Shown here: positions 18,003-26,560 of the stretch, in pieces
Position numbering within the stretch: the first letter of the stretch is position 1
Layout: the number at the start of each line of letters is the position of its first letter
NCBI GenBank assembly: GCA_028284235.1
Contig: JANQSC010000054.1
Coordinates: forward strand, 186,001-250,000
Source of the DNA: Opitutaceae bacterium
Lineage (GTDB): Bacteria; Verrucomicrobiota; Verrucomicrobiia; Opitutales; Opitutaceae
Length of the DNA: 64,000 nt
Reading direction: 5' to 3'
Position numbers and translations under genes: made by a program
Notes under the pieces: model-generated
What the model saw: only the letters and a program-made list of their open reading frames with translations
Databases searched by the model: none
What the model was told of the DNA's origin: nothing

Positions 18003-19502
18003 TCACGGTATCAAATCGACGAGTGAGTGGTCGGTGATGATGATTGGCGCGTCCCAGATGGGTATGTCTCGTAGATCGGCCGCGGCTCCGTAGTAGGTGA
18101 TCTTCTCTGGCGGGATCGTGTAGACCGCTCCGGAAAGGGCATCGATATAGACGGGATTTACGATGCGGAATTCGGGGATGGTCAGGCGTATATTCTGGCG
18201 CTTGGTAGACTCGCCTGGCTTGCTTGAGTTGTCCCAAATTGCGAAGGCTTGTCTGCCGTTTACCGCATGACCGAACGAGAATGCGGACAGGGTTGCGCGG
18301 GGTGACTCGATACCGTCGACTTTGCCCTTTGGAGAGACGCCGTCATTGAAGAAACTGCAGAGGTTTTGGTAGGAGTAGTAGGTCAATTTAGGTCGTTCAA
18401 TCGACAGGTCTGGATTGGCTTTGAGTAGGCCTTTGGTGTTGAGCGTATTGTAGTCTCGCACCTTCTGCTTGTAGTACATGTCGGAGATCTGGAATTGGCT
18501 ATAGGGGATGCCTCTGCCGATATGGGCGAGGGCGCGGCGGGTGTTCCACTTAGCTTGGCTCAGCTCGGTCCAGTCGAGATTTCTCAGGGCGAATTGAGGT
18601 TGGTTCTCGGAAGGCGCTCCCGTTTCGCCCTGCCAGAGGACGATGCCCGGATTGTACTTGTCCATGGTCGCGCGCAAGCGGGCTACGTGCTCGAAGTCGT
18701 TGTCCGGATTTTGTGGATACCCGTGGTAGGAAAACCCGTCTAGCAGTTGCACTTTGCCATGATTCGCAAGGTACTCCATGAAGATGTTTACCGTCTCGGG
18801 GCGTCCAACTCCCGCCAACGCGTAGCCGACAATGAAGCCGTCGGGGTCTTCCCGGCGAATGGTCTCAGCGGTTCGTACAAACAAGCGGGCGTAAGCCAGG
18901 TCCATTTCCTCGGTCACCTCGCCTTTTCCACGGTGATTGATGTCGGCTTCGTTCCAGACCTCCCAATAGGTGACTCGGTCGGCGAAGTGTTTCACGGCCT
19001 TCTCCACGTAGCGGTCCCAAGCCGCCAGGCCCTCCTCGGATTGGGGCAATCCTTCGCCGAGACCGGTGCCGCCGGCATCGGGGTAAATGAGGTTTCCGTA
19101 GGAAAGTTCGAGCCAGGGATCGAGTCCCCGTTCGATGGTTCCGTCTATGATGGCGTCTAACCAGGCAAAGTCGTAGACGCCTCGCTTTTGTTCGGTCTTA
19201 GCCCATCCGCTCTGCAGACGGAGGCGCTTGGCGCCGAGCGGTTCTAGATAGTCCTTGTAGGCGTGGAAATCGGCGAAGTCGCGACCCAGCGTCTCGCCGC
19301 CCACGCCGAGAAGTGAGTAGTTGATTTCGGTGGCTTTCTTGGGCTTGAGCATGCCCAAGTATTTCCAGTCTTGGGGAATGCCGGATTTAATTTTAGCGAT
19401 GGCGGATTCAGCCTCTGGAGTATGGGGAACTGCGCGGCGCGAATCCGCGAACGCGAGAGAGCTGGCGAGGAGAATTGAAGTTAAAGCGATTTTGATTTTC
19501 AT
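18003..19502 (-). CDS. Exported clan GH-A glycosidase, GH39-like
   Basis: Protein of 499 residues with a signal peptide (MKIKIALTSILLASSLAFA). A TIM-barrel is evident: LRLQSGWAKTEQKRGVYDF (strand 2/loop), WEVWNEADI with the presumed acid/base Glu after Asn, DGFSYHGYP, and IVLWQGETGAP with the presumed nucleophile Glu. The NE pair and the later strand-7 Glu are the retaining clan GH-A signature. GH39 (xylosidase/iduronidase type) is the nearest family I recognise, but another GH-A family is possible. A C-terminal beta-sandwich appears to follow (residues about 400-499). It is part of the tight minus-strand operon, 25 bp after the RraA-like gene. Confidence 0.78.
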   Translation of the reverse strand: MKIKIALTSILLASSLAFADSRRAVPHTPEAESAIAKIKSGIPQDWKYLGMLKPKKATEINYSLLGVGGETLGRDFADFHAYKDYLEPLGAKRLRLQSGWAKTEQKRGVYDFAWLDAIIDGTIERGLDPWLELSYGNLIYPDAGGTGLGEGLPQSEEGLAAWDRYVEKAVKHFADRVTYWEVWNEADINHRGKGEVTEEMDLAYARLFVRTAETIRREDPDGFIVGYALAGVGRPETVNIFMEYLANHGKVQLLDGFSYHGYPQNPDNDFEHVARLRATMDKYNPGIVLWQGETGAPSENQPQFALRNLDWTELSQAKWNTRRALAHIGRGIPYSQFQISDMYYKQKVRDYNTLNTKGLLKANPDLSIERPKLTYYSYQNLCSFFNDGVSPKGKVDGIESPRATLSAFSFGHAVNGRQAFAIWDNSSKPGESTKRQNIRLTIPEFRIVNPVYIDALSGAVYTIPPEKITYYGAAADLRDIPIWDAPIIITDHSLVDLIP

Positions 19503-19527
19503 CGTGAAGGTTTTAGATTGCTCGAAT

Positions 19528-20271
19528 TTAGAAGTAGCCGCCTTTGTCGGTGATTTCCTTGGCCCCTTGGCCTTCCGCGACCCAGCCGAAGATTTTCTTT
19601 TCGTTTTCGCGGATTTCCTCAGCTCGCTTGAGGACCTTGAAAGCGATGTCTCGGGGAACGCAAATGACGCCGTCGATATCGCCCATCAGCACATCGCCTG
19701 GCTTTATATCCACGGATCCGATACGAATGGGTATTTGGAAGTGAGTAATCAGACAACGTCCCAGCGAGCCATTGGGACTGCGGTACTTGTAGTAGACGGG
19801 GAAATCTTTCTCCAGGATTTGACGCGTGTCGCGAATGCAGCCGTCGATGCAGGAAGCCTTTACTTTTTTAGAGACCGCAGTGGCGGTCATGACGCCGCCC
19901 CACATGGTCGCTTCCTCATCTCGGCTCGTGTCGTAGACAATGAAGGCGTCCTCGTGCATGGCTTCGAGCATTTTGGTTCGAAAGTCCATCTCGCCTCGAA
20001 CGAGGGAGCTTGGCGCGCTTTTGACAGTGAAGGCGATGCCGGCCACGGTGACATCGTCGCGGAGGGGGCGCAGATAGGGGGGGAGCGATTGGTTGAGCAA
20101 ACAGAACTCGCGCAGGACATCGCTAATTGCGCCTGTGTAGAGCTGCTCGAAGCGTTGGAGCAGTTCCTTCTCGGGAATAGGAAATTCCAGAGTGGAAATA
20201 CTCTCTCGATTTTCGATCAGCTTTTCGAGATTCATCATCCCGACTTCTTTTTTATATTGGTCTGTAGACAT
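19528..20271 (-). CDS. RraA-family aldolase/decarboxylase-like protein
   Basis: Cytoplasmic protein of 247 residues in the RraA/HMG-aldolase family, whose members split or decarboxylate 2-oxo-acids. Family features are DVLREF near the start, KASCIDGCIRDTRQI (the Asp-x-x-x-x-Arg-Asp segment binding metal and substrate) and GDIDGVICVP. The chosen ATG at 20271 gives MSTDQYKKEVGMMNLEKL; ATG 20238 or 20235 is an alternative. The open frame runs on to 20658, but that extension overlaps uxuA and is arginine/proline-rich shadow sequence. The position directly behind uxuA suggests it acts on 2-keto-3-deoxygluconate or a downstream keto acid (inference). Confidence 0.8.
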   Translation of the reverse strand: MSTDQYKKEVGMMNLEKLIENRESISTLEFPIPEKELLQRFEQLYTGAISDVLREFCLLNQSLPPYLRPLRDDVTVAGIAFTVKSAPSSLVRGEMDFRTKMLEAMHEDAFIVYDTSRDEEATMWGGVMTATAVSKKVKASCIDGCIRDTRQILEKDFPVYYKYRSPNGSLGRCLITHFQIPIRIGSVDIKPGDVLMGDIDGVICVPRDIAFKVLKRAEEIRENEKKIFGWVAEGQGAKEITDKGGYF

Positions 20272-20339
20272 CTGAACAGGGGAGGAGATTGAATGGGTTG
20301 AGTAGTGAATGGTGAAGCGCCTTTCGCGGGGCGATAGGG

Positions 20340-21308
20340 TTACGTGTTTTCTATCGTATCCAAAATTCCTTTCAAGTAGCCGACCGCGAAGAGGCGGCCT
20401 TGGGCTCCGTAGCCGGGATCGTCGTTGCGCTCCCCAGCCATTGTAGGTACGTGGTCGACGCGTATGGGGCCGCTGAAGCCGATGTCGCGGTAGTGGCGGA
20501 GCAGGGTGGGCATGTCGGTCGGGCCGTTGTCGTGGAACGTTTCGCGGAAGCGCGTAGGGCTGCCGCGGACGTCGCGAAAGTGGATGAAAAAGAGTCGGTC
20601 TTGGCTCGCGAACTCGTTGGCGAGAGCTCGGACATCGGCTCCCATTGTAGTGTAGCATCCCTGACAGAAGGTCACGCCGTGCTCGGGGCAGTTGGAGAGG
20701 GAGAGCGCTCGACGGACGCCATCCGGCGTCGAGAAAATACGACCGATCCCTCGAAGAGGGCTGACTGGAGGGTCGTCGGGATGCAGTCCCATTTTTACGC
20801 CCGCGGATTCCGCCGCGGGCAACACTGCTTTTAGAAAATACTCATAGTGCTCCCACATGGCTTCCTCGGAGATTTCGCCCGCTTCAGTGAGCGGTGTCCC
20901 TTCTAGGTCCTTCGAGTCGAAGCCGCTAACCAGGGCGCCGCCGCGTTCGGGGATTCCCGTTTGCGTACGGAACCACCCGATTTCAGCCATGAAGTTGTAG
21001 CAGATCAATGGGATGCCCAGCTCTCCCATGTTGCGGAGCATTTCGCAGTAGCGCTCCAAGTCTTCGTCGCGGCCGGGCTTGCCTTGTTTGATGCGTTCCA
21101 TGTCCATCGGGTCGCCTTCGAGGCCATAGAGTTCGAGACCGCGTTCGGCGAAGCGTCGCTTGGCTTCGGCCAGAGTGTCGATATCCGAGGGAGGGGCTCG
21201 TCCCGTTGTTTTTGGATGCAGCTTCACAATCGCATGGCGTATCCCCATCTGCTGGGCGAGGTCCCAGCGGATGTCCGGATCGAAGGGCAGGAAGTCTACG
21301 ATAAACAT
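20340..21308 (-). CDS. uxuA: Mannonate dehydratase
   Basis: Converts D-mannonate to 2-keto-3-deoxygluconate, the step after fructuronate reduction. The 322-residue protein carries the UxuA landmarks: CYNFMAEIGWFRT, MGLHPDDPP followed by RGIGRIFSTPDG, TFCQGCYTTMG, FFIHFRDVRG and FHDNGPTDM, then RVDHVPTM and PGYGAQGRL. His/Cys/Asp residues in these match the metal site of the xylose-isomerase-like barrel. It is shorter than the roughly 394-residue E. coli enzyme because an internal insertion is missing. It is the first gene of the long minus-strand operon, and a palindromic operator candidate lies 141 bp upstream. Confidence 0.92.
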   Translation of the reverse strand: MFIVDFLPFDPDIRWDLAQQMGIRHAIVKLHPKTTGRAPPSDIDTLAEAKRRFAERGLELYGLEGDPMDMERIKQGKPGRDEDLERYCEMLRNMGELGIPLICYNFMAEIGWFRTQTGIPERGGALVSGFDSKDLEGTPLTEAGEISEEAMWEHYEYFLKAVLPAAESAGVKMGLHPDDPPVSPLRGIGRIFSTPDGVRRALSLSNCPEHGVTFCQGCYTTMGADVRALANEFASQDRLFFIHFRDVRGSPTRFRETFHDNGPTDMPTLLRHYRDIGFSGPIRVDHVPTMAGERNDDPGYGAQGRLFAVGYLKGILDTIENT

Positions 21309-21448
21309 GAGGTATTAGGCCTTTTTGCGTCGCTGGCTCTTGCGCTTGTGCGTTGGTAGGCGATCGTTCTCGCGGAGCGCGGGCGGCGAGCTGCTTTTTG
21401 ACTGGCTGTCGATAACATCAACTCGTCGGACAGGGACAACCAGGATTC

Positions 21449-21465
21449 TGCTTTATCGTTAAGCC
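21449..21465. promoter_or_regulatory. Operator candidate O1, between uxuA and the LacI-family gene
   Basis: TGCTTTATCGTTAAGCC is an imperfect palindrome matching the reverse complement of O2 (21551-21567) at 14 of 17 positions. It lies in the divergent promoter region, 141 bp upstream of uxuA. Its centre is 102 bp from the centre of O2. Confidence 0.6.
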
Positions 21466-21550
21466 AAAAGATGGGTAGCCCGTTCGCGGATGGTCTGTTC
21501 TTGGGATTCACCTGGGATCGAGTTCGATTCCGCCACGGAGATTCGTAGCT

Positions 21551-21567
21551 TGCTTAACATTAAAGCA
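21551..21567. promoter_or_regulatory. Operator candidate O2, just upstream of the LacI-family gene
   Basis: TGCTTAACATTAAAGCA is a palindrome with TGCTT/AAGCA arms. It ends 18 bp before the GTG chosen as the regulator start, a position suited to autorepression. It matches O1 and O3. Confidence 0.65.
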
Positions 21568-21585
21568 TGGGGTAGTGCTGCAGTT

Positions 21586-22737
21586 GTGAAATCGGGTGAG
21601 CGGGGACGATCTAGAGGGAATTCCAATCGGCGGGTAACGCTGAAGGACGTGGCCAAACGGGCAGGCGTCACCACCGCGGCGGTCTCCATGGCGCTCAAGA
21701 ACAATCCCCGAATTGGCGAGGCCACTCGAAAGCGCATCGCGAAGATCGCGGAAGAGCTCGGGTATCGCGTCGATCCGAATGTCGCCTCTCTAATGCGCTA
21801 TCTTCGATCGAATCGACGACCGGAGTTTGCAGAGACCATTGGATTTGTGTACGCCTATGGTGACGCGGAGGAGTTCAAGCAGGCAATTGCGTTGGAGGGA
21901 CTATTCCGAGGAGCGGTCGATTTCGCGGATAGGCAAGGTTATAAGATTGAACCGTTTTGGTTGAGGGAAGAAGGAATGACGCAAGCAAGGATGAACAGCG
22001 TACTCGTCTCTCGAAATATTCGCGGTTTGATTCTTCCACCCCTTCCCGAGAACCATGCGAAGCTGAAATTCGACTGGAACAGGCTGGCGGTAATCTCGCA
22101 CGCGTTGTCTTTGGACGAACCGGAGATCGACAACATCACTAGCCATCAATACTACTCAGTGAGATTGGCGTTTGAGAAGTGTCGAGAACTTGGGTACAGG
22201 AGAATTGGTTTGGCTCTCAATCGAGTCCATTCCGATCGAACAGAACATCGTTGGCTCGCGGGATATCTCAGTTCTTCGCGCCTTTTGCCAGCGGAAGAGC
22301 AGGTGCCTGAGTATTTGGGCCCGCCGAATCGAGAGTTCTTGAATTGGTATCGGGACAACCAACCGGACGCGATCATCGTCGCCAAGATGCATTTCAGAGA
22401 GGCGTTGGACGAGTCGGGAATTCAAGTGCCGGAGGATGTGGCTATGGCCTTCTTGAATTTGGCGCGACATACTGACGACGATTCTCGATCCTCGTATGCC
22501 GTGCCACTGGAATTTTTGGATACGGGGTATCACGACGCTTACACGGCTCCCGGTGAAATGGCTGGCGTAGTCCATAACTTCTACGAGATGGGGCAAATGT
22601 CGGCGAGCCAGATAATCGCGGCCTTGCAACAGAACGTATTCGGGGTGCCCAAGTTCGCCAAGAACACTCAGGTGAAAGGCTCCTGGGTGGATGGGCGATG
22701 CGTTCCTAAAAGAAAATCGCGGAAAACCAAGGCGTAG
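21586..22737 (+). CDS. LacI-family transcriptional regulator of the uronate genes
   Basis: DNA-binding repressor/activator of about 383 residues. The helix-turn-helix is RVTLKDVAKRAGVTTAAVSM, near residues 16-35 from the chosen start. The hinge is unusual (DPNVASLMRYL instead of the common PNxxARxL), a variant shared with the other LacI protein in this window. A sugar-binding periplasmic-type domain follows (ETIGFVYAYGDAEEF ... RRIGLALN). The frame is open back to 21490, but GTG 21586 is preferred because the earlier region is not LacI-like and contains operator O2. It sits between uxuA and a TonB receptor/uxaC operon, so a uronate-derived inducer is likely. Confidence 0.85.
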   Translation: MKSGERGRSRGNSNRRVTLKDVAKRAGVTTAAVSMALKNNPRIGEATRKRIAKIAEELGYRVDPNVASLMRYLRSNRRPEFAETIGFVYAYGDAEEFKQAIALEGLFRGAVDFADRQGYKIEPFWLREEGMTQARMNSVLVSRNIRGLILPPLPENHAKLKFDWNRLAVISHALSLDEPEIDNITSHQYYSVRLAFEKCRELGYRRIGLALNRVHSDRTEHRWLAGYLSSSRLLPAEEQVPEYLGPPNREFLNWYRDNQPDAIIVAKMHFREALDESGIQVPEDVAMAFLNLARHTDDDSRSSYAVPLEFLDTGYHDAYTAPGEMAGVVHNFYEMGQMSASQIIAALQQNVFGVPKFAKNTQVKGSWVDGRCVPKRKSRKTKA

Positions 22738-22796
22738 GTTCCAGGCGGGGGAAAGGGGGCGACGCATAGGGCCGAGTGGTTTTGGCCCGCGCGTTT

Positions 22797-22813
22797 TGCT
22801 TAACTAATAAGCA
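22797..22813. promoter_or_regulatory. Operator candidate O3, upstream of the TonB receptor/uxaC operon
   Basis: TGCTTAACTAATAAGCA has 6-bp perfect arms TGCTTA/TAAGCA and shares TGCTTAAC and AAGCA with O2. It is 199 bp upstream of the receptor start in the 274-bp gap after the regulator gene. Confidence 0.65.
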
Positions 22814-23011
22814 GAATGTATTTTGATTTTTGGCGGGTCATTTATTGGGTTGGATGGGATCGAACGACGCCCCTTTAGAGATTCGCTCAGCCCCTTACAT
22901 GCAGCAGCGCCTGGAAACGGACTTAGAGTGTGCGTTCGCTCGCTGACGATTTGTTTCCAAAAAATTGTTACAACCCTAGAAATCACAAACTTCTAAACCT
23001 ACTACAAGACT

Positions 23012-26000
23012 ATGAACATCAATCGATCTATTCGTAAAGCCGCCGTTTTCTCGCCGGCTTTGCTGCTACTTGGCGCATCCGCTTTTGGCCAAGATAGCGA
23101 CGACGGAGAAGAAATTTTCGAGCTTTCTCCTTTCACTGTCGAAGCGTCCGACGCCACTGGCTACCGAGCGACTTCAACACTCGCAGGTACGCGTATTCGT
23201 TCGGAGCTGGAGGATATAGCGACGTCAATTTCGGTCGTTACTCAGGAGCTTTTGGACGATACGAACTCGACCAATGCCGAGGACATTCTCGTTTACACGA
23301 CAGGAACGGAAGTCGCTGGTATCGGTGGCAATTTCACTTCCTTCGATATTTCCGGCAGCTCGGGCCAAATAAACGATCAAGCCACCCGCAACTCGGCTTT
23401 GTCGGACACGCGCATTCGCGGTTTGGCGGGGGCGGATCGGGCGCGTGACTATTTTCGGTCCGACATTCCGTTCGACAGCTACAATACCGAGCGCATCGAG
23501 ATCAATCGGGGTTCCAACGCAGTTTTGTTTGGGCTAGGCAGTCCCGCGGGAATCATCAACAACGCTCTCAAGCAAGCGCAATTCCAGGACCGTAGCGAAG
23601 TGGGGATTTCCTTTGGCAGCTACGGTTCCTATCGGGGCACGATCGACCTCAATCGCGTGTTGATCGAAGACGAGTTCGCCGTGCGAATTTCTTCGGTTTA
23701 CGACCATGAGAACTTCCAGCAGGACCCTGCGGAGCAGATCGACCAACGCATTTATGCGACGGCGAAGTATTCGAAGGACCTCTTCGATGCGAGCGACTCC
23801 AGTATTGGGAAAACCACTATTCGCGCCAGCTATGAAGGGGGAATCAACAATGCGAACAAGCCCCGTACAGTGCCGGTCACCGACTTGATCACGCCCTGGT
23901 TCGAGCCTTGGGATGTAGACGTTTTGGGGACGTTGAACCTGCCTGTCAAAATTACTTGGGATGGCGCTGCCCAGGGGACGAATGTCTGGCCGCGAGGACC
24001 GGTCGAGGATCCCAATAATCCTTACGTCGACAACGCTCGTCTCAGCCACCACGTTATTGACGGCTATTTCCGTGGACCTTCCATAATTTATGAAGGACCG
24101 AACAATGCGTCTCCAAGCGATCCGTTCGGCAATGGCGTCATCGGTCGGCAAGGGGTTTCCAACCGCGTCGTCCCCAACGGCAGTGGCGGGTTTTCCACAG
24201 GCGTGTTTATGGGTCCCACGAATTTGAATACAGCGCTGCGCGACATCCGCCCAGCTTTGCCCTATGCGGCCTTCTACTCGTCGCCCACGCTTTCAGACCG
24301 TTCCATCTTCGATTTTCAGGAACAGTTGATCGACGGCCCGAACAAATACGAGGACTACGACTTCGACGCGTACAATCTCTTCCTCGAGCAAATGCTCTTC
24401 AACAACAAGGCTGGCTTCGAGATCGGTTTCGCGAAGGAAACGATGAACCAGGACTACGCGGGACTGTTGCAGTCCGGCTCGCGCACCGGACTTTCGATCG
24501 ACATCAACACGGTTCTAATGGACGGTACACCCAACCCCAACTTCGGCAGACCGCTTGTTAGCGGCTCCGGCTACTGGGGCGGTTCGGAAGCGGAGCGCGA
24601 AGCGATGCGGGCGACGTTCTTCGCCGACTTCGACTTCACGGAAAGCGACAACGGGATTGTTCGCTGGTTCGGAAAGCATACGTTTACGACGCTGTACAGC
24701 GATTCCAGCGAAGAGATTTTCTCCTTTAGCGGAGTTCCGCTCACTTCGGGTCGCGACAATATTTGGGGTCGTAGCCAGGGCATTGCGGACAGTCATGGCC
24801 GCCGCGTGAGCACCGTTCACTATCTCGGCGACTCGCTGGCGAGCGCTTCGACAGCGGCGGGCGCCAACATCAGTCGGATCGTCGAAGTTCAAATGCCCAA
24901 TGCGGCGCTCGCGTCGAGCGGTCAGTTCCGATTGGCGGGCAACGGCCAAAACAACGAACTGGCTCCTCAAGGGACGTTCACGACTACGGGGCTGACCTTT
25001 ATAGACAACCCGATCAATGGAGCGAGCCGTACCCGGCGGGACGTGGAGTCCTTGGCGGCTGTTTTGCAAAGCCGGTTTCTCAACGACAACTTGGTTGCCA
25101 CGGTCTCGTGGCGCGAGGATGACTTGGACTCTCGAGCGCGCGGCGCTCCCGAGCGCGACATCGACGGGGTGATCATTCCCGACTTCCCGTTGACCGACGA
25201 CGATCCGCTACTCAACAAAGACTCGACGGTCAATTACGGCGTCGTATTGAAGACCCCTCGGGGCTGGCTTGAAAATATGGAGGCCGTGTCCGGATTCAAT
25301 CTCCACTACACGGAGTCCGAGAACTTCCAGCCTGCGCGTATCCGATTCAATCCGGATGGTAGCGTCATTGGATCGCCTACTGGAGAAACCACTGATTACG
25401 GGTTCACCCTCGGTTTTTTCGATGACGCGTTTATCGTGCGTACGACTTGGTACGAAACGAGTCAGGTTAATGTGGGAGCCTCCGGCGTTCCCAGCTTGAA
25501 TCGCTTAGCCGGGATTCACGGCGATGTTCTCACGTTCACCGCTCAGGGAGACAATCCGAACCTGGACCCATCCGACCCAGGACCCGAGTTCGATTTCGAT
25601 GAAGATGGAAACATCGATTTGGACTACCAGTCGCCGCCCCAAGAGTTTCTGGATCGCGTCGGTTTCACATGGGACCCAGTCAATGGCTCGCAGCTAACCG
25701 GTGGCATCCCCGCCAGCGCTGTGCAAGACCTGGTAACTGAGGGAGTTGAAATCGAGCTCGTGTACAATCCAACGGAAAATTGGAACATCATGTTCAATGC
25801 GTTCCAGCAGGAGGCGATTTCTAACAACGCAGCGGCGACCTTCCGGGAATTCCTCGACGTGCCCGTCTATGACTTGGATGGAAACGGATCATTGGAGTCC
25901 ACTTGGGAAGACGCTTACCTCGGCACTTACAAGGACATCGTCGCGGGGACCAGTTTGAATACCGTCGAACTGAGCGCCCAGAATTTCTTCAATTCCTTGA

Positions 26001-26419
26001 AGCGGGTGGAAGCGCTCGATGGACAGCTGAATCCCGAGCTGCGTGAATGGCGTTTCAACTTCATCACCAACTACCGGTTTACCGAAGGCAGGCTGGCCGG
26101 TTGGAATGTCGGTGGCGCGATGCGCTGGGAAGACGAGGCGGCGATCGGCTATGCGCTCGCGGAGATCTCTCCCGGAGATTTCAACATAGATGTTTCGCGG
26201 CCGTTCTTCGGTGGTACGGAAACCAACATCGATGCATGGGTTGGATACAAGACCAAGATTCTAGACGACCGGGTCGACTGGGGTATTCAATTGAATATTC
26301 GCAATCTGCTCGACGAAGACGACTTGATTCCAATTCGCGCGAATCCGGACGGCTCCCATGTCGGGTGGCGCATTCCCACGCCGATGGAGTGGTCGATCCG
26401 CAACACGTTCAGTTTCTAG
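23012..26419 (+). CDS. TonB-dependent receptor of the uronate locus
   Basis: Outer-membrane importer of 1135 residues without an STN domain. The signal peptide covers about residues 1-26 (AAVFSPALLLLGASAFGQ). The FELSPFTVEASDATGYRAT motif, the plug domain (IRGLAGADRARDYF; IEINRGSNAVLFGLGSPAG) and a large barrel ending NTFSF follow. It resembles the receptor at 5468 throughout but not in the N-terminal signalling part, so it is probably controlled by the LacI-type regulator rather than by the ECF sigma. It leads an apparent plus-strand series including uxaC, although a strong hairpin after it may attenuate read-through. The probable ligand is a uronate oligosaccharide produced by the neighbouring hydrolases (inference). 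Confidence 0.92.
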   Translation: MNINRSIRKAAVFSPALLLLGASAFGQDSDDGEEIFELSPFTVEASDATGYRATSTLAGTRIRSELEDIATSISVVTQELLDDTNSTNAEDILVYTTGTEVAGIGGNFTSFDISGSSGQINDQATRNSALSDTRIRGLAGADRARDYFRSDIPFDSYNTERIEINRGSNAVLFGLGSPAGIINNALKQAQFQDRSEVGISFGSYGSYRGTIDLNRVLIEDEFAVRISSVYDHENFQQDPAEQIDQRIYATAKYSKDLFDASDSSIGKTTIRASYEGGINNANKPRTVPVTDLITPWFEPWDVDVLGTLNLPVKITWDGAAQGTNVWPRGPVEDPNNPYVDNARLSHHVIDGYFRGPSIIYEGPNNASPSDPFGNGVIGRQGVSNRVVPNGSGGFSTGVFMGPTNLNTALRDIRPALPYAAFYSSPTLSDRSIFDFQEQLIDGPNKYEDYDFDAYNLFLEQMLFNNKAGFEIGFAKETMNQDYAGLLQSGSRTGLSIDINTVLMDGTPNPNFGRPLVSGSGYWGGSEAEREAMRATFFADFDFTESDNGIVRWFGKHTFTTLYSDSSEEIFSFSGVPLTSGRDNIWGRSQGIADSHGRRVSTVHYLGDSLASASTAAGANISRIVEVQMPNAALASSGQFRLAGNGQNNELAPQGTFTTTGLTFIDNPINGASRTRRDVESLAAVLQSRFLNDNLVATVSWREDDLDSRARGAPERDIDGVIIPDFPLTDDDPLLNKDSTVNYGVVLKTPRGWLENMEAVSGFNLHYTESENFQPARIRFNPDGSVIGSPTGETTDYGFTLGFFDDAFIVRTTWYETSQVNVGASGVPSLNRLAGIHGDVLTFTAQGDNPNLDPSDPGPEFDFDEDGNIDLDYQSPPQEFLDRVGFTWDPVNGSQLTGGIPASAVQDLVTEGVEIELVYNPTENWNIMFNAFQQEAISNNAAATFREFLDVPVYDLDGNGSLESTWEDAYLGTYKDIVAGTSLNTVELSAQNFFNSLKRVEALDGQLNPELREWRFNFITNYRFTEGRLAGWNVGGAMRWEDEAAIGYALAEISPGDFNIDVSRPFFGGTETNIDAWVGYKTKILDDRVDWGIQLNIRNLLDEDDLIPIRANPDGSHVGWRIPTPMEWSIRNTFSF

Positions 26420-26449
26420 TCGACGAATGGCTTGTTCGTTTGCGAGTAG

Positions 26450-26490
26450 GTCGAGCCCGCTGGTTTGGTAGGGCGGGCTCGACTTCGCTT
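26450..26490 (+). terminator. Strong hairpin between the TonB receptor and uxaC
   Basis: A perfect 11-bp stem GTCGAGCCCGC / GCGGGCTCGAC with a 12-nt loop is followed by TTCGCTT. The T-tract is weak, so partial termination, setting different receptor and enzyme levels, is plausible. Confidence 0.65.
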
Positions 26491-26560
26491 GCGGTGGGTC
26501 GCGGCGGTTGCGGCTTTACACGTTCCGCCGCTCAGCCAAGGTGACTTACCTAGTTTTCAG

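Noticed and set aside
20272-20658. Upstream extension of the RraA-like frame on the minus strand
   Set aside because: It overlaps uxuA in another frame, is arginine/proline-rich and without family similarity; the homologous part starts at the ATGs near 20271-20235.
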